The notes under the pieces were generated by a model that did not search any database, had not been told where the DNA came from, and saw only the letters and a list, made by a program, of their open reading frames with translations. Both the position numbers and the translations under genes were made by a program. Shown here piece by piece: positions 47,721-59,700 of a stretch of DNA of 64,000 nucleotides. Position 1 is the first letter of the stretch. Each line of letters begins with the position of its first letter. Origin of the DNA: Mallotus nudiflorus (taxonomy: Eukaryota > Streptophyta > Magnoliopsida > Malpighiales > Euphorbiaceae). The stretch is taken from contig CANTUR010000003.1 of NCBI GenBank assembly GCA_947683625.1, forward strand, positions 620,001-684,000, written 5' to 3'.

Positions 47721-48840
47721 CGTATGCTAATAAAACTTAATTTAAGAACAAAGGAGTAAATGATAAAAAGAAGGCCTTCAAAGCTACTTGAGATGATGAC
47801 TCCTCCGAATCTGAAAAGGAAGAGGAACAACAAGAAGTGGCCAACCTTTGCTTCATAGCTCTTGAAGATGAAAAGAGGTACCATATACTTCTAACTCTTC
47901 TTATGATGAATATTGTACTTATAATGAATATGAAGATGATGATGATATTAAGAGCTTTATTGTAAGCAAACTCTTGCTTAAATGCAAAAGCCTACTTTCT
48001 AGGAAGAAATATTATAAGCATGAGTTAACTAGCTTAACTAAAGAATTCAAAATTTTAAAGATGGAGTTTTCTAAGCTTGTTATGTCAAATGAGAAACTTC
48101 CTTATGATTTACTTGACTCTCTAAATTCCTTGGAAGACCAACTCAAGAAAGCAAGTGATGAAAATCATAAACTTTCTAATGAGTTAGTTGAGCTAAAAAC
48201 TTCTATAGTGAAATTCCAAAAAGGAAAAAAGAGATTAGATAATTTAGTTGACTCTCAAAAATTTCATAAAAAACTTATAGAATTGGATATGCTAATGGAA
48301 TGGCCTCATCTTCATCATCAAAGCCTTATGCAATTCCATTCATTCTACCTTTAAACCAATTGAGATTCAAACTTTCAAAGATAATAAGTCTCATATGTCA
48401 AATATTAAAGAAAAGTCTCATAAGACTCAATCCTACTTAACACAAAGAGGTAAGTCTTATGCTAGAAAAGCATAACACAAACATGCTTATATGTATACTA
48501 CATAATACTCATAAGTATGTTACACAACACAAAGCACCTAAACATGTTGCACAAACCTATCAAAATACACATTGATATTATTAATGCATGTCTCACACTA
48601 TAACTCAAAATAATAGGATACACACACTACCACAACATCAAAAGCATATTTTATTCACTAAAAAATCATATGCTCTGAGAAAAAATAAGTTTGCAAATGT
48701 TGTATATTCATATTGCATGATTAAAGGACACACTAACAATATGTGCTTCAATAAAAGACTACATATTAATTTACTTCCTTCAGATTATTTCGAAACTAAC
48801 CAACCTAGACCAAGAAAGGTTTGGGTTTAAAAGAGCACTT
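47721..48840 (+). pseudogene. Element B gag, C-terminal part
   Basis: Resumes the gag of B after insertion F: KKKAFKAT, an acidic run SSESEKEEEQQEVANLC typical of SIRE-type gag, a coiled coil at 47974-48300 (LLSRKKYYKHELTSL, SLNSLEDQLKKASDENHKL), and a second zinc finger-like motif YCMIKGHTNNMC at about 48713-48748 with the first Cys lying upstream. Ends near RPRKVWV before the protease. Stops and shifts present. Confidence 0.82.
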
Positions 48841-48856
48841 AAATTATCTTGTGTAG

Positions 48857-49604
48857 GTGTGCTTGAAATCCACAAGAGCAAAAACCAAGTGGTATCTTGA
48901 TAATGGATGTTCAAGGCATATGGCGGGAGACAAGGAGCAATTCAACAAGCTTGATGCTAAAGATGGAGGACATGTCACATTTGGAGATAATGCCAAAGGG
49001 AAAATTATAGGCATGGGAGAAATCGATAATCCTCAATCCTTATCAATATATCATGTATTGCTTATTGATGGTCTTAAACATAATTTCCTGAGTATAAGTC
49101 AATTATGTGATATGAGAAATAAAGTGATTTTCTATCCTAGAAATTGCTTTATTAATAGTCTTTATGAAGACAGTAATTTTAGTGTTGAAAGAGTGGACAA
49201 TGTTTATATTATTGATTTGAACAAGATTGATAACAAAGACATCAAATGTTTAATGTCTATTTCCCAAAACACATGGACATGGCATAGAAGGTTAGACATG
49301 CAAATTTTGAGCTTTTGAATAATCTTTGTAAATATGAATTTATGATTGGTTTACCTAATCTTGAATTCACTAAGGATAAACCTTGTGATCTTATCAAAAG
49401 GGAAAACAATCCAAGTCCTCTTTTAAGCTAAAAATGTAGTGTCCACTTCAAGACCACTTGAACTTATACAAATGGATTTATTTAGGCTAACTAGAGTTGC
49501 TAGTCTCAGTGGAATGCACTATGCATATCTATTAGTTGATTATTACTCTAGATTCAATTAGGTCTGTTTTAGCTTTTGAAAATTTTGCAAAAAAAAATTA
49601 AAAA
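48857..49604 (+). pseudogene. Element B protease and integrase N-terminal region
   Basis: Aspartic protease WYLDNGCSRHMAGD (catalytic Asp present, usual DSG is DNG), then VTFGDNAKGKIIGMG and LKHNFLSISQLCD. GAG-pre-integrase TWTWHRRLDM at about 49275, stop at 49316. The integrase zinc and early core region to 49604 is recognisable only in pieces (YEFMIGLPNLEF) because of stops and shifts. Confidence 0.85.
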
Positions 49605-50480
49605 ATGGTTTTTGTTATTTCTTCTATTGTAAGTGATCATGGAATTGAATTTGAAAATGAATTTTTCAAAACCTATTTAAATGAAAATGGTATTTCACAT
49701 ATGTTTTCTTCTCCTAGAACTCCTCAACAAAATGGGGTAGTTGAAAGGAAAAATAGAAATCTTATAGAAATGGCTAGAATAATGCTTCATGAGTATAATT
49801 TACCTCTATACTTTTGGGCAAAAGCCATTAACACATCTTATTATATTTTAAATAGAGTTTTAGAAAGACCAATTTTAAATAAAACTTCTTATGAGCTATG
49901 GAACAATAGAAAACCCAAAATCTCATATTTAAAAGTATTTGAATGCAAGTGCTTTATTTTAAACACTAAGGATAATCTTGGGAAATTTGATTCCAAAGTC
50001 GATGAAGGAATTTTCCTATGTTATTCCACTTCTAACAAAGTATGTAGAGTGTTTAATAAGAGAACTCTAGTAGTTGAATATTCTATGTATACTGTCTTTA
50101 ATTAATCAAACTCACTTAATCCTAGAAAGGATGTTTGTAGTGTTTATGATCTTGTAGGTGACAATGAGATTATGGATACATAAGAAGAAAATGCTAGTAT
50201 GCTGTTGGAACTTGAAGGTCCAAGCAAGGAGGATAATGAGGAGATATCTCAACCTACCTTGAGGGATGAACTTCCAAAGGATTGGCAATTCAAGAAAGCT
50301 CATCCTCAAGATCTCGTCATAGGTGACACTACAAAAGGAGTAACTACTAAATTTAAACTTAAGTCTATTATAAATTTAGCGTTCATTTCTCAAATTGAAC
50401 CCAAGAATGCTGATGATGCATTGAGTAATGAATTTTCAGTCCTTGCTATGCAAGAAGAGTTAAATTAATTTGCAAGAAAC
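49605..50480 (+). pseudogene. Element B integrase core and linker
   Basis: SDHGIEFENEFFKTYLNENG, then the SSPRTPQQNGVVERKNRNL catalytic region with its Glu, then LPLYFWAKAINTSYYILNRV and the GIFLCYSTSNKVCRVFNKRT C-terminal part. Stop at 50103; the linker to RT (QPTLRDELPKDWQFKKAHPQ at about 50240) follows in another open stretch. Copia order confirmed because integrase precedes RT. Confidence 0.88.
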
Positions 50481-51935
50481 AAGGTTTAGACCTTGGTTCC
50501 TAAACCTATACATTATCCTATTATAAGCACCAAATGGGTTTTTAGAAATAAAATGAACAAAAAAGGTGCCATAACTAGGAATAAAGGTAGACTAGTAGTT
50601 AAAAGTTATAATCATGAAGAAGGCAATGATTATGATGAAACCTTTGCCCCCATTGCAAGGTTAGAAGCTATTAGAATGTTACTTGCATTTGTGTCATTCA
50701 TGGATTTCTAAATTTATCAAATGGATGTTAAAAGTTCATTTTTAAATGGTTTCATTGAAGAGGAGGTGTATGTTGAACAACCTCCGGGTTTTAATAGTTT
50801 TGATTTTCCTAATAATGTTTTTTAAACTTTCAAAAGCATTATATGAATTGAAACAAGCTCCAAGAGCTTGGTATGAAAGATTAAGTAATTTTCTTTTAGA
50901 AAAAGGTTTTTCTAAAAGGAAAGTTAACACAACTCTTTTCATAAAAAAATTAAACCATGATTTATTAATTGTTCAAATCTATATTGATGACATTATTTTT
51001 TATGCTACTAACCATTACTTATATGAGGAATTCTCTAAGTTAATGGAAGGAGAATTTGAGATGAGTATGATGGGAGAACTCAAATTCTTCCTTGGACTAT
51101 AAATCAAGCAATGCAAAGATGAGAATTTCATTAATCAAACTAAATACACTACGGACATTCTCAAGAATTTTGGCATGAATGGAGCTAAATTAAGCAAGAC
51201 AACTATGAGCATGATCACTAAACTCAATAAGATGATAATGGTAAACTTATTGATGAAAAGTGATTTAGAGGTATTATCATTTCCCTTTTTTATTTAACTG
51301 CTAGTAGATTGGATATTATGTTTACTACTTGCTTATGTGTTAGATTTCAATAAAGTCCTAGAGAGTCTCATTTGAATACTATCAAAAGAATTTTCAAATA
51401 TCTTTATGGTAAAATGCATTTAGGACTTTGGTATCCTAGGAGTTCTTCTTTTAACTTGATTAGTTATTCGGATGCAGACTTTATCGTTAGTTTACAAGAT
51501 AGAAAAAGCACTTCCATAAGTTCTCAAATTTTAAGTAATTGCTTAGTTTCTTGGTTTAGCAAGAAATAAGTTTCAATTTCCTTATCTATTGTTGATACAG
51601 AATATGTGGTAAGTAGATGTTGTTGCACACACGTTTTATAGCAAAAACGAGAACTTTTAGACTATGGCATTGATATTAATCACGTTCCAATTAAATGTGA
51701 AAATACAAGTTCTATAAGCCTTAGTAAGAATCCCATTTAGCATTCTAGAACTAAGCATATTGATAGTAGACATCATTTCTTACATGAACATGTGCAAGAT
51801 GGTGATATTTTTATTAATTTTGTTTATGTTAATCATCAATTAGCAGACATCTTTTCCAAGCCTATTTGTGAGGAAATATTATATTTTATTAAGCATGAAC
51901 TTAATATGATTAATAGTTCAAGCTTTTCTTGGTGA
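50481..51935 (+). pseudogene. Element B reverse transcriptase and RNase H
   Basis: RT start TKWVFRNKMNKKGAITRNKG, EGNDYDETFAPIARLEAIRM, a stop after FMDF, YQMDVKSSFLNGFIEEEVY, a frameshift near 50820, ALYELKQAPRAWYERLSNFL, catalytic box YIDDIIF at about 50983-51003, and GELKFFLGL. RNase H: RIFKYLYGKMHLGLWYPR, ISYSDADF, LVSWFSKK, TKHIDSRHHFLHEHV and LADIFSKPI, ending SSSFSW and stop at 51933-51935. Several stops and shifts; not functional. Confidence 0.88.
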
Positions 51936-52752
51936 CTTGCTTAATTGCTTAATTGATGATTGGATTCTTGTGTAATTATGTTTTTCACTAATGTTTAGTT
52001 TCTATTTATTTTTCGTATTTGATACCATCACATAAATTCTTACTTTATCATGATTCATATATTCTTGGTTTATTTTTGGTGCCTGATACTCTATCATAAT
52101 TATTAACTAATGAAATTTATATTTTTTGTCATGTGAACATTTTATCTAAAAAATATTTGCTATTTAAATAATTAATTATTGAATTTTTTTATTAATTAAG
52201 AAAGAAATTTTATTTCATTAATTTCCCATTTGCATGGTTTATTTTTAATAATTATTTTCAAATAATTATTTAAAATTAAAATTTTTTTTATATTGTTAAT
52301 TTATGATGATATTTGTCAAAATATTTAATTTAGCTGTGATTTATTTTGATTTGATGATTAATTTAGTGCATAAGGACCTATTTGTCACATTTTGAGGACC
52401 TAATTACAAAGAATTTGACATTTTAAGGACCTTTAGCATCTTCTGTCATGAGTTGTTGAGCTCATGATTGTTGTGGTTCAACCTATCTAGAGCTGCTCAC
52501 GATTGGACCACTCGTGAGCAACGGTCTAATAGGCAAAAATTCCCAATTCTATTGGGACTTTATCTAATTAATTTTAACCTTAATTCTTTTGGGATTTTAT
52601 TTGATTAATTTTAACCCTAATTCTTGCCTATATAAACCCCCCTCAAACTATTCTTTTCATCTTTAAATTATTATCTTTGCATTTAAACTCCTTTCAAAAT
52701 AAAATTTTTCTTCTCTAAAATTCTTCACTCTTAGCTCTTCCATCTCTTCACC
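51936..52752. other. Element B spacer between pol and third ORF
   Basis: AT-rich, no gene. A promoter-like ATATAAACCCCCC at about 52630 lies 120 bp before the third ORF, which could mean a separately transcribed or spliced message; inference only. Confidence 0.5.
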
Positions 52753-53995
52753 ATGGTTCCCAAGAAGAAAACTCAAGATGCCTCTTCCTCCAATAGAAGA
52801 GCTATCAAAGATCAACCTAAGAAGCAACCTCCTCTCTCATACACTTCAACTCAATTTAAAGAAAGGCTTGTTCAATTCAAGGAAAGGAAAACTATTTCCT
52901 CTAAGTATATGTCTCAAGCTACTTTGGAGAAGATGGGTTGTTTCAATGAGGCTAGGACCTTACTTAATAATGTGAGTTTGTATAATTTTGCATTCAATGC
53001 TTTTCCTACCTATCCCTCTATAGTCCATGAATTTCTTGCCTCCTATTGCTTGATAACCCACCACTTCAATGCATAAAATTCTATAAATAAAATGAGATTT
53101 AGATTGGGTGGGAGAGATAGATTCCTTACCTCTTAAGAATTTGATGGTATATTTAATTTTGAATAAAGGGTTTATCTTGTCTTATTTCTTCTTGGCTTCC
53201 TAATCCTTTTTGGACTCGACATGCTAAACCTAATGCAAAACCTTTTAAGGACACACTAAAGCATCTAATTTTGCTTCAAAATATCTTTAGTATGTACATA
53301 GGTTTATTACCTATTCTATTCATGTTAGGGGTTTGAGTAACGAAGCTATTTCCTTTAATGATCTTTTCATTGTTAGATGTCTTGTTGAAGGCATAGATGT
53401 TGAGCTAGGAAGATAGCTTTAATAGAGGTTTAGGTTAGCTATTGATAGGGTTAGTGGTGCCTTCTGTGTAGGAGGATTTAGCACTAGAATTGCTCATCAC
53501 TTTTGGATCAATTTGAATACCATTCCTTCCATTCCTCCTTCTTTCCTTAATGATAACCTCTTGAGAAACTCTAAGCAATTCAAGCTTGTTAGAAATTCTT
53601 GGGTTTAGAAAGATGAAGTAGGAGATGAAGATATTGAAGAGCAGCTAGAACAAGACTTAGAAGACATTGAGCACATTGGCACTCATGGTCTTAAAGATGT
53701 TTAAATTGAAGAAGAAATCCCTTAAGAATATTTTCCTCCTCAATCTCAAAGAAAAAGGGCAAGAGGGCCTTCTTTTTCTTAAAGTGTTGATGAAGAACCC
53801 ATTTAGGTTGGAGGAATTTTTTATTGTCTATCCATTTTTGAAATAAACTTTAACCGTAGATTTGATCGAGTGCACATTAGACTTGATCAGTTTGAGCATA
53901 GGATGGATCACATGGAGTATCATATTCATAAATTGTATGCTAATCACCACATACAATGCACTTGGAATCCTCCTCCTTCTCCTCTAGAAGACTAG
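52753..53995 (+). pseudogene. Element B third ORF after pol (env-like position), degenerate
   Basis: Starts MVPKKKTQDASSSNRRAIKD and runs 107 codons open (YTSTQFKERLVQFKERKTIS, TLEKMGCFNEARTLLNN). It continues in other frames after stops and shifts: GLSNEAISFNDLFIVRCLVE, STRIAHHFWINLNTIPSIPP, an acidic segment EDIEEQLEQDLEDIEHIG, and a late coiled coil RVHIRLDQFEHRMDHMEYHI before a stop at 53993. SIRE-lineage copia elements carry an extra ORF in this place, sometimes called env-like. Similarity to plant-specific transposon proteins is possible. No signal peptide or membrane segment is evident, so an envelope function is not supported by the sequence. Confidence 0.6.
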
Positions 53996-55168
53996 ATTTT
54001 CTTGATTTTTCATTAGTTTATGTTTGGTTTATTTATTGTTTATTTTCATTTTTTAAGCCTTAAGATGTTAGTTTCATATCTTATGTTATAGTTGTTTGTA
54101 TTTTCACTTACAATTAATATTTTTTCTTTGACAATTGATATCATTGTAACTCTATCCCTTTTTTTATGCATTTTTTTTAAATTTCCTTTTGCATTTTATC
54201 AAAGGAGGAAAAAAATAATTGAGTATATATATGTATTTAGTTAATTTCTTTTAAGAGAAAGAATATTTTAAAAAAAAGTGTTTATGTTAGTGATATAACC
54301 ATGCGACAGTGTATCCTTAATATTAATTGTTTGAATTTATTCTACATAAATTTAGTTTATGAATGCATAGTAACATTGTAAGTGTGGCTAGTTTTGTCAT
54401 ATATCATATGTGATAACAGGCCTTATTTTGTTTACTTTGTTTATGTATGCCATAAATTTTATAAAGATTTAGTGTATCTTTGTTTTATTTTCCTTTATCT
54501 CTCTCTCTCTTTTCTTTTTGTCTTTGACAAAGGAAGAGAAGAAGCTATGTTTGTGATATGCTAAATGCTACATGCTACATGATCATGTATGTTAGCTAGT
54601 TAGGCTATATGTGATCATGTGATAGTGAGTGCTATATGTACTATTTTTATGCATTTTAATAGTACTACATGCATGCACATGCATATATGTTTGAAATTAT
54701 TTCCTTTATATTGCTTAACATTTTTTAAATGATCATGTTATCATATTTTTAACACATTTGTTTTGTTAGGCCATGTTTCTTTTTGCTCCTCATGTTGAAT
54801 TTTATGTTGTTTTAATTTTTTAACGAAAGGGGAATAATATATTAAATTTATATTTCTTATCTTGTCTATAAAAGGGAGTAATAAAGAAATATATTTATAC
54901 AAATGGGAAATTTTTTTTGGTATTTTTTAAAATCATCTTCATTACAATTATTTGTTATCCCTTATATATGTCATGCTAATTAAATTTCTTTTATACTCTA
55001 ATACATTATGTATTTTATTAAATTTATGCATATATTAAGGGGGAGGAAAAATTCGTCATATTGCATATATTTTATTTAGAAGGAGTTATTTTGTATATTT
55101 ATTTATGTTATTTATTATTGACACTCACACACTTTATTTATTATTTTATCCAATTGGTTGTCAAAGCC
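53996..55168. other. Element B 3' untranslated region
   Basis: AT-rich, no gene. Includes a CT repeat at about 54498-54512 and repeated GGGGGAGGAAAAATT-like purine stretches, and ends at the polypurine tract. Confidence 0.5.
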
Positions 55169-55182
55169 AAAAAAAAGGGGAG
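55169..55182 (+). other. Polypurine tract of element B
   Basis: AAAAAAAAGGGGAG just before the right LTR (ATTATTGACC). Confidence 0.85.
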
Positions 55183-56300
55183 ATTATTGACCATTTACAT
55201 GATCAACCTCCTAATTTTTGACTTCGACAAACAATTTAGATTCTAATGATTTCTTTTAAGTGTGTAGGAAGTTGATTGATTATCAAGAATAATTGTTTAA
55301 TGATTAGAGATAATGAAATACTCCTTGAAAGAGTATAAATATGCATTTCGATGAAGTATCTTAATTTATGCAAGTTCCCAATCTTTAATAAATAAATCTT
55401 TGAGAAAGAATTATATACCAAAAATATACAAATTTGGACTTACAGTGGTCTGCTCATAAGCCCCTCACTAGCCAACATGTTATAGTGTCTCAAGAGCTCA
55501 TTTTTTTATAAAATGGTCAATGCTCCTTATAAGTTTCCCTCATGATCATGAGGAGCAGAGCTCAGCTCATGTTGTGAGGGCAGTCCTTATAGCATTAAAT
55601 GGACATTCGTTAATACAATGGTCCTTAAATTGACACTCACAAGCCAAGGTTTGCTCATCACGATTGTTAATGGTGTTCTAACAAAAATAAGTCTAAGATA
55701 AATCAAAAATCAATAAGAGACATTGAAGACATAATCAATGCATCCAAAAGCCATTTTTTTTAATCTATATAAACAACTTCTAGAGTTTAATTGAAATTTT
55801 AAGAAACCTGTTTACTCATTACACTCTCTTAAGCATTCAATTAAGCTCTCAAAACTCTCTTTAATTTCATTTCATATGTGTATAACTCTTATGAGAGTTG
55901 GTGAGTGTTAGAATAGATATTCTTATTGTTCTATTTTTTAGGTTTAGAAAATACAAAGTGAGATTCTATTCTAAAGGAATTGGTTTAAGTGTTTAATCAT
56001 TAAAACATTTGGGAATTAATTTAAGAGTGAGCTTAGAAACTCTTGATTATAAGGTTAAAAAGTGAGCCTTAAACTCTTATGTAATCTCAATCTTATGAAT
56101 AAGATTATGGGGATTGAAAATCCTAACTTGGGGATAAGTTAGGTGAAGATGTAGGATTGTTGAGAATCCGAACTCCTTAAATTCTTGTGTTAATCATTCT
56201 TCCTTCTTCACATTATTTCAATTCATGCAAAGAATTCTTATAATTTTCATTTATTGTTCAGTTTCCTTATTCACCCCCCCCCCCCTGTTAAGGCATTTTA
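55183..56300 (+). repeat. Right LTR of element B
   Basis: Full-length match to the left LTR. Includes a C13-type run near 56273-56285 and ends GGCATTTTA, followed by AGGCT. Confidence 0.88.
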
Positions 56301-57720
56301 AGGCTAGTTACAAATTTCAGTCTTTGTCTCTCATCTCCCATATAGTGGGAAAATACTTTTTCAAATATTTGACATTAATGAACCTTTTATGTGGGATTCC
56401 TTCTAAGCTTTCTAACCAGTAGGCATTACCACTTAAAACTTTATGAATTCTAAATGGACTTTCCCAAATGGGAGACCATTTCTCTAGTTCCTTATCTTTG
56501 GTTCAAGGTGGCAAAATAACTTTCCAAACCAAGTCACCTTCTTCAAACTTTTTCTTTTTAATTCTTTTATTGTAGAGTTTGGAAACCTTTTTCTTTTTAA
56601 TTCTTTTATTGTAGAGTTTGGAAACCTTTTTCTTTTGAGTTACCATACTAATAAAAGCTTTTAATCTCTCTTCATCTAAATTTTCTAATTCCATCAGTGA
56701 GGCTTCTGAAAACTCATTAAGTGTTAGGTTATTTTATTTTACTACCCTCAAAGAAGGCACACACACCTCGAAGGGCAAAATAGCATCATGCCCAAAGGTA
56801 AGGGCAAAAGGACTAGTACATGTGGCTTCCCTTTTGAGGTTTTATATGCCCAAAGAGTTTCAAACATAATTTTTGGCCAATCCCTTAGGTTTTCCTCTAA
56901 AAATTTTTCCAGTATGCCAAACATGATTTTATTAGAGGCTTTAGCCTAACCATTAGCCTAAGCATAACGTGGGGTTGATGTCAAATGTTTGATGCCATAA
57001 TCCTCCATGAATTCTTTCTTCTCATCACTAATGAACATTATTCCTTGGTCTGTTGTAATGGTTTGGGGAACTCTAAACCTGTGGATGATATGTTCTTTGA
57101 TGAATGAAAAGACATCTTTCTACTTCACTTTGTTTATAGGAATCACATCCACCCACTTTGTACAATAGTCAGTGGCCACAATGATAAAGCTTTGGCCTTT
57201 AGAAGAGGTTGGATAAATTTTTCCAATAAGGTCTATGGCCTAATAATGAAATGGTCATGGTTGTACGATATAATATAGATCATCAAAGGGCACTCTCTGT
57301 ATGCTTCTATGCTTTTGGCACTGTTGACACCCTTTAGCTTATATGATGCCATCTTTCAGGATTGATAGCCAAAAATACCCATGTCTTCTGATCAACCATT
57401 TCATCTTTCTCTTAGCTTGGTGAGCACAATAAACACCTTCATCCATTTGTTTTAAAATCTCCATAGTTTAGGGAAAATGAAGGGCACCTTAAAAGCAATC
57501 CATCATGAGTTTTTATAAAAGCTCATTTTCAATTAAAACATAATTCAAGGCCTGAGCTTTGACTCTGAATGGAACCCTACTGGTGGGATTTTCAAAATAG
57601 CCTTTGATTTCACTATGCCAATCTACTACTATATTTAAGTCATTATTATATAACTCCAATTGCAAGCCTCTTTCCATTGATGGATAGGTGAGCTTTCTTC
57701 TGCACAAAAATCAACTTATG
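56301..57720 (-). pseudogene. Element D integrase, degenerate
   Basis: Reading down the minus strand: zinc pair CQQCQKH at about 57320-57340 (first His of the HHCC appears changed to Asp); core with GKIYPTSSKGQSFIIVATDY at about 57170-57235, second Asp in TTDQG at 57042-57056, and the third catalytic position changed from Glu to Lys in AKASNK at about 56931-56950; LEKFLEENLRDWPKIMFETL; then the C-terminal part with FEEGDLVWKV at about 56510-56545. A 39-bp unit coding KKKVSKLYNKRIK is duplicated in tandem at about 56562-56640. The N-terminal side, to 57720, holds VKAQALNYVLIENELL. Stops throughout. Confidence 0.82.
56562..56640 (-). repeat. 39-bp in-frame tandem duplication in element D integrase
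   Basis: Two exact or near-exact copies of a 39-bp unit (contains TTCTTTTATTGTAGAGTTTG), adding 13 residues in frame. Confidence 0.85.
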
Positions 57721-59700
57721 AGTTAATTCTTCTAAAATTCTTAATCCATATGCAACCTAATACAATTCATCAGTTTTCTAATTAGATTCTCTAAGTATAT
57801 GCATAAAAGACACATTTTCAAAAGAATGAAAAATTTGAACAGCAACGGTAAAATAAAGTGTAAGAGACTTGCTTGTGCATCAATATTCCCTAGTCAATTA
57901 TTTAATTACAAGTTTAGAATCTCTAATTACCAATACCTCTTTAGCTCCAAGCTCTTGGAAAATTTCAAGGCCTATGATTCAAGGCTCATACTCAACTTAA
58001 TTATTGGTGCATTCAAAGTCCAAGGTAAAGCTGAGGGCTATTTTTGTTCAAGATGGTGATGTGATTACCACTCCAGCTCTAGCTAATTTTTCTATAGATG
58101 ATCCATCAAACTTTAACACCCAAGACTAAACTTCAATTCCATATACTTGGAGGTCTTCCATAGTTCCTTGGGTGAGATGGTCGGTTATAAAGTCAGCTAG
58201 TGCTTATCCTTTCACTGACTTTTGAGGGTGATAGGCCAACAAAAACTCAATTGAGATCGATAACCATTTTATAATTTTTCTTAATAACACTGGTCTATTT
58301 AATATATATTTCATTATATCGGTTTATGAAATTACATATACTCTATGCTTCAATAGATAATGTTTTAATTTTGTATAAGCAAAGTACAATAAAAGATACA
58401 ATTTCAATAAAAGAGTATTTTATTTCAATAGGAGTTAAAATCCTACTTAGATAATATATAGCTTGCTAATGCTCCATTATATTATTTTGAGCTAAAAGAC
58501 ACCTAATGGACTCATTTGAAATTGATATATAACATCTTAAAGGCATTCCAATTATGTTATTTTGAGCTAAAAGACACCTAATGGACTCATTTGCAATTGA
58601 TATATACCATCTTAAAGGCATTCCGATTATGTTATTTTGAGCTAAAAGACACCTAATGGACTCATTTGCAATTGATATATACCATCTTAAAGGCATTCCT
58701 TCTCTTGGAGAAACTAAAATAGGCGGCTTGGAGAAATACTCCTTAATTTTATCAAAAGAAATTTAATGCTTTTCTTCCTATTTAAATTCATCTTCTTATT
58801 TCAATTTTAACAAGTTAGAAAATTCTTTAGCTTTTCCAAAAAGGTTAGAAATAAACCTCCTTAAATAATTAACTTACCTTAAGAATATCTATAATTCTTT
58901 TTAGTCTGAGGTGGCTTATCTTCAAGCACTACCTTTGCCTTGTTCTTATCAATCTCCACTCTTCTCTAGTGCATAACAAATCCTAGAAATTTTTTAGACT
59001 ATACACCAAAAGTACACTTAAGAGGATTAAGTTTTAAATGATTAATTCTCATTCTTTCAAAGATTTTTCTCAAATGAGACATATGATCAAAGGCTTTTTT
59101 GGACTTTACCATTATATCATTAATGTAAACCTCTATGTGATGGCTAATTATGACATGAAAAATGGCATTTCTAGCCATTTGGTATGTGGCTTAAGCAACT
59201 TTTAATCCAAAGGGCATGACCATCCATTCAAAGGTCCTTATTGCTCTTGGACATCTAAATGTAGTCTTGGACACATCTTTCATTGTAATGAAAATTTAAT
59301 TGTAGCCTGAGAAGCCATCCATGAATGAGAATAGCTCATTCCTAGAGGTAGCATAAACTAACATGTCAGCTACATAAACATCTTTTAGAGTTTCTAAATT
59401 TAAATCTCTAAACTGTATACAAACTATAAGTTTACCATTTTTTTCATTATAGGGACTATATTAGAAAGCCACTTAGCATACTTGGTTAGCCTTATGAAGC
59501 TACCTCTAAGCAATTTCTTAATTTTATTATTGACTTTTAATTCTACCTCCTTTAACATTCTTATGGGAGGTTATTAGAAAAGATAAAATTCAAGCTTTAT
59601 AAGGAGGTGGTGCTTAACTACCTCTTTATCCAACCCAGGCATCTCTGTGTAGTCCTATGTAAAACAATCTTTAAACTCCTTTAATAGTACAATTAACTCC
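57721..59700 (-). pseudogene. Element D reverse transcriptase, RNase H and second RNase H-like domain
   Basis: Minus strand, gypsy order. RT pieces: DKEVVKHHLLIK and SFIRLTKYAKWLSNIVPIMK upstream at 59500-59640, catalytic box YINDIM at 59110-59127 with Asn for the first Asp, then HLKLNPLKCTFGV. RNase H with the triplicated CLLAQNN unit (58484-58699), then FLLAYHPQKSVKG. A second RNase H-like segment follows: WVLKFDGSS at about 58115, TLDFECTNNQVEYEP and ELGAKEVLVIRDSKLVIKQL near 57900-58050. Having two RNase H domains is a hallmark of the Tat/Ogre lineage. Many stops and shifts. Confidence 0.82.
58484..58699 (-). repeat. 75-bp unit tandemly triplicated in element D RNase H
   Basis: Units start at 58484, 58559 and 58634 (each ATTTTGAGCTAAAAG...). 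The last is 66 bp. Each encodes 25 residues in the same frame (MPLRWYISIANESIRCLLAQ...), so the frame stays open through all three. Copies 2 and 3 are nearly identical, copy 1 slightly diverged. Confidence 0.95.

Larger units (their letters stand above)
32130..56300 (+). mobile_element. Ty1/copia retrotransposon B, SIRE/Maximus-like, with nested insertions
   Basis: LTRs 32130-33212 and about 55183-56300 share their whole length with about 9% difference in a 200-bp sample. Both sides are flanked by AGGCT (32125-32129 and 56301-56305). Domain order is copia (PR, INT, RT, RH): gag 33290-34209, continued after a 13.5 kb insertion at 47721-48830, then protease, integrase, reverse transcriptase and RNase H to 51935, then a further ORF (52753-53995) in the env-like position of the SIRE lineage. 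The polypurine tract AAAAAAGGGGAG and start ATTATTGACC resemble that lineage. Without insertions the element is about 10.6 kb, a normal SIRE-type length. All frames are broken. Confidence 0.9.

Noticed and set aside
52753..53995. A true retroviral envelope gene
   Set aside because: Position fits the SIRE third ORF, but no signal peptide, transmembrane or fusion-type segment is visible, so only 'env-like position' is claimed.
58466..58696. Repetitive 25-residue x3 protein as a new repeat-protein gene
   Set aside because: The unit ends CLLAQNN and lies in the RNase H position of element D, so it is a tandem expansion of pol, not a separate gene.
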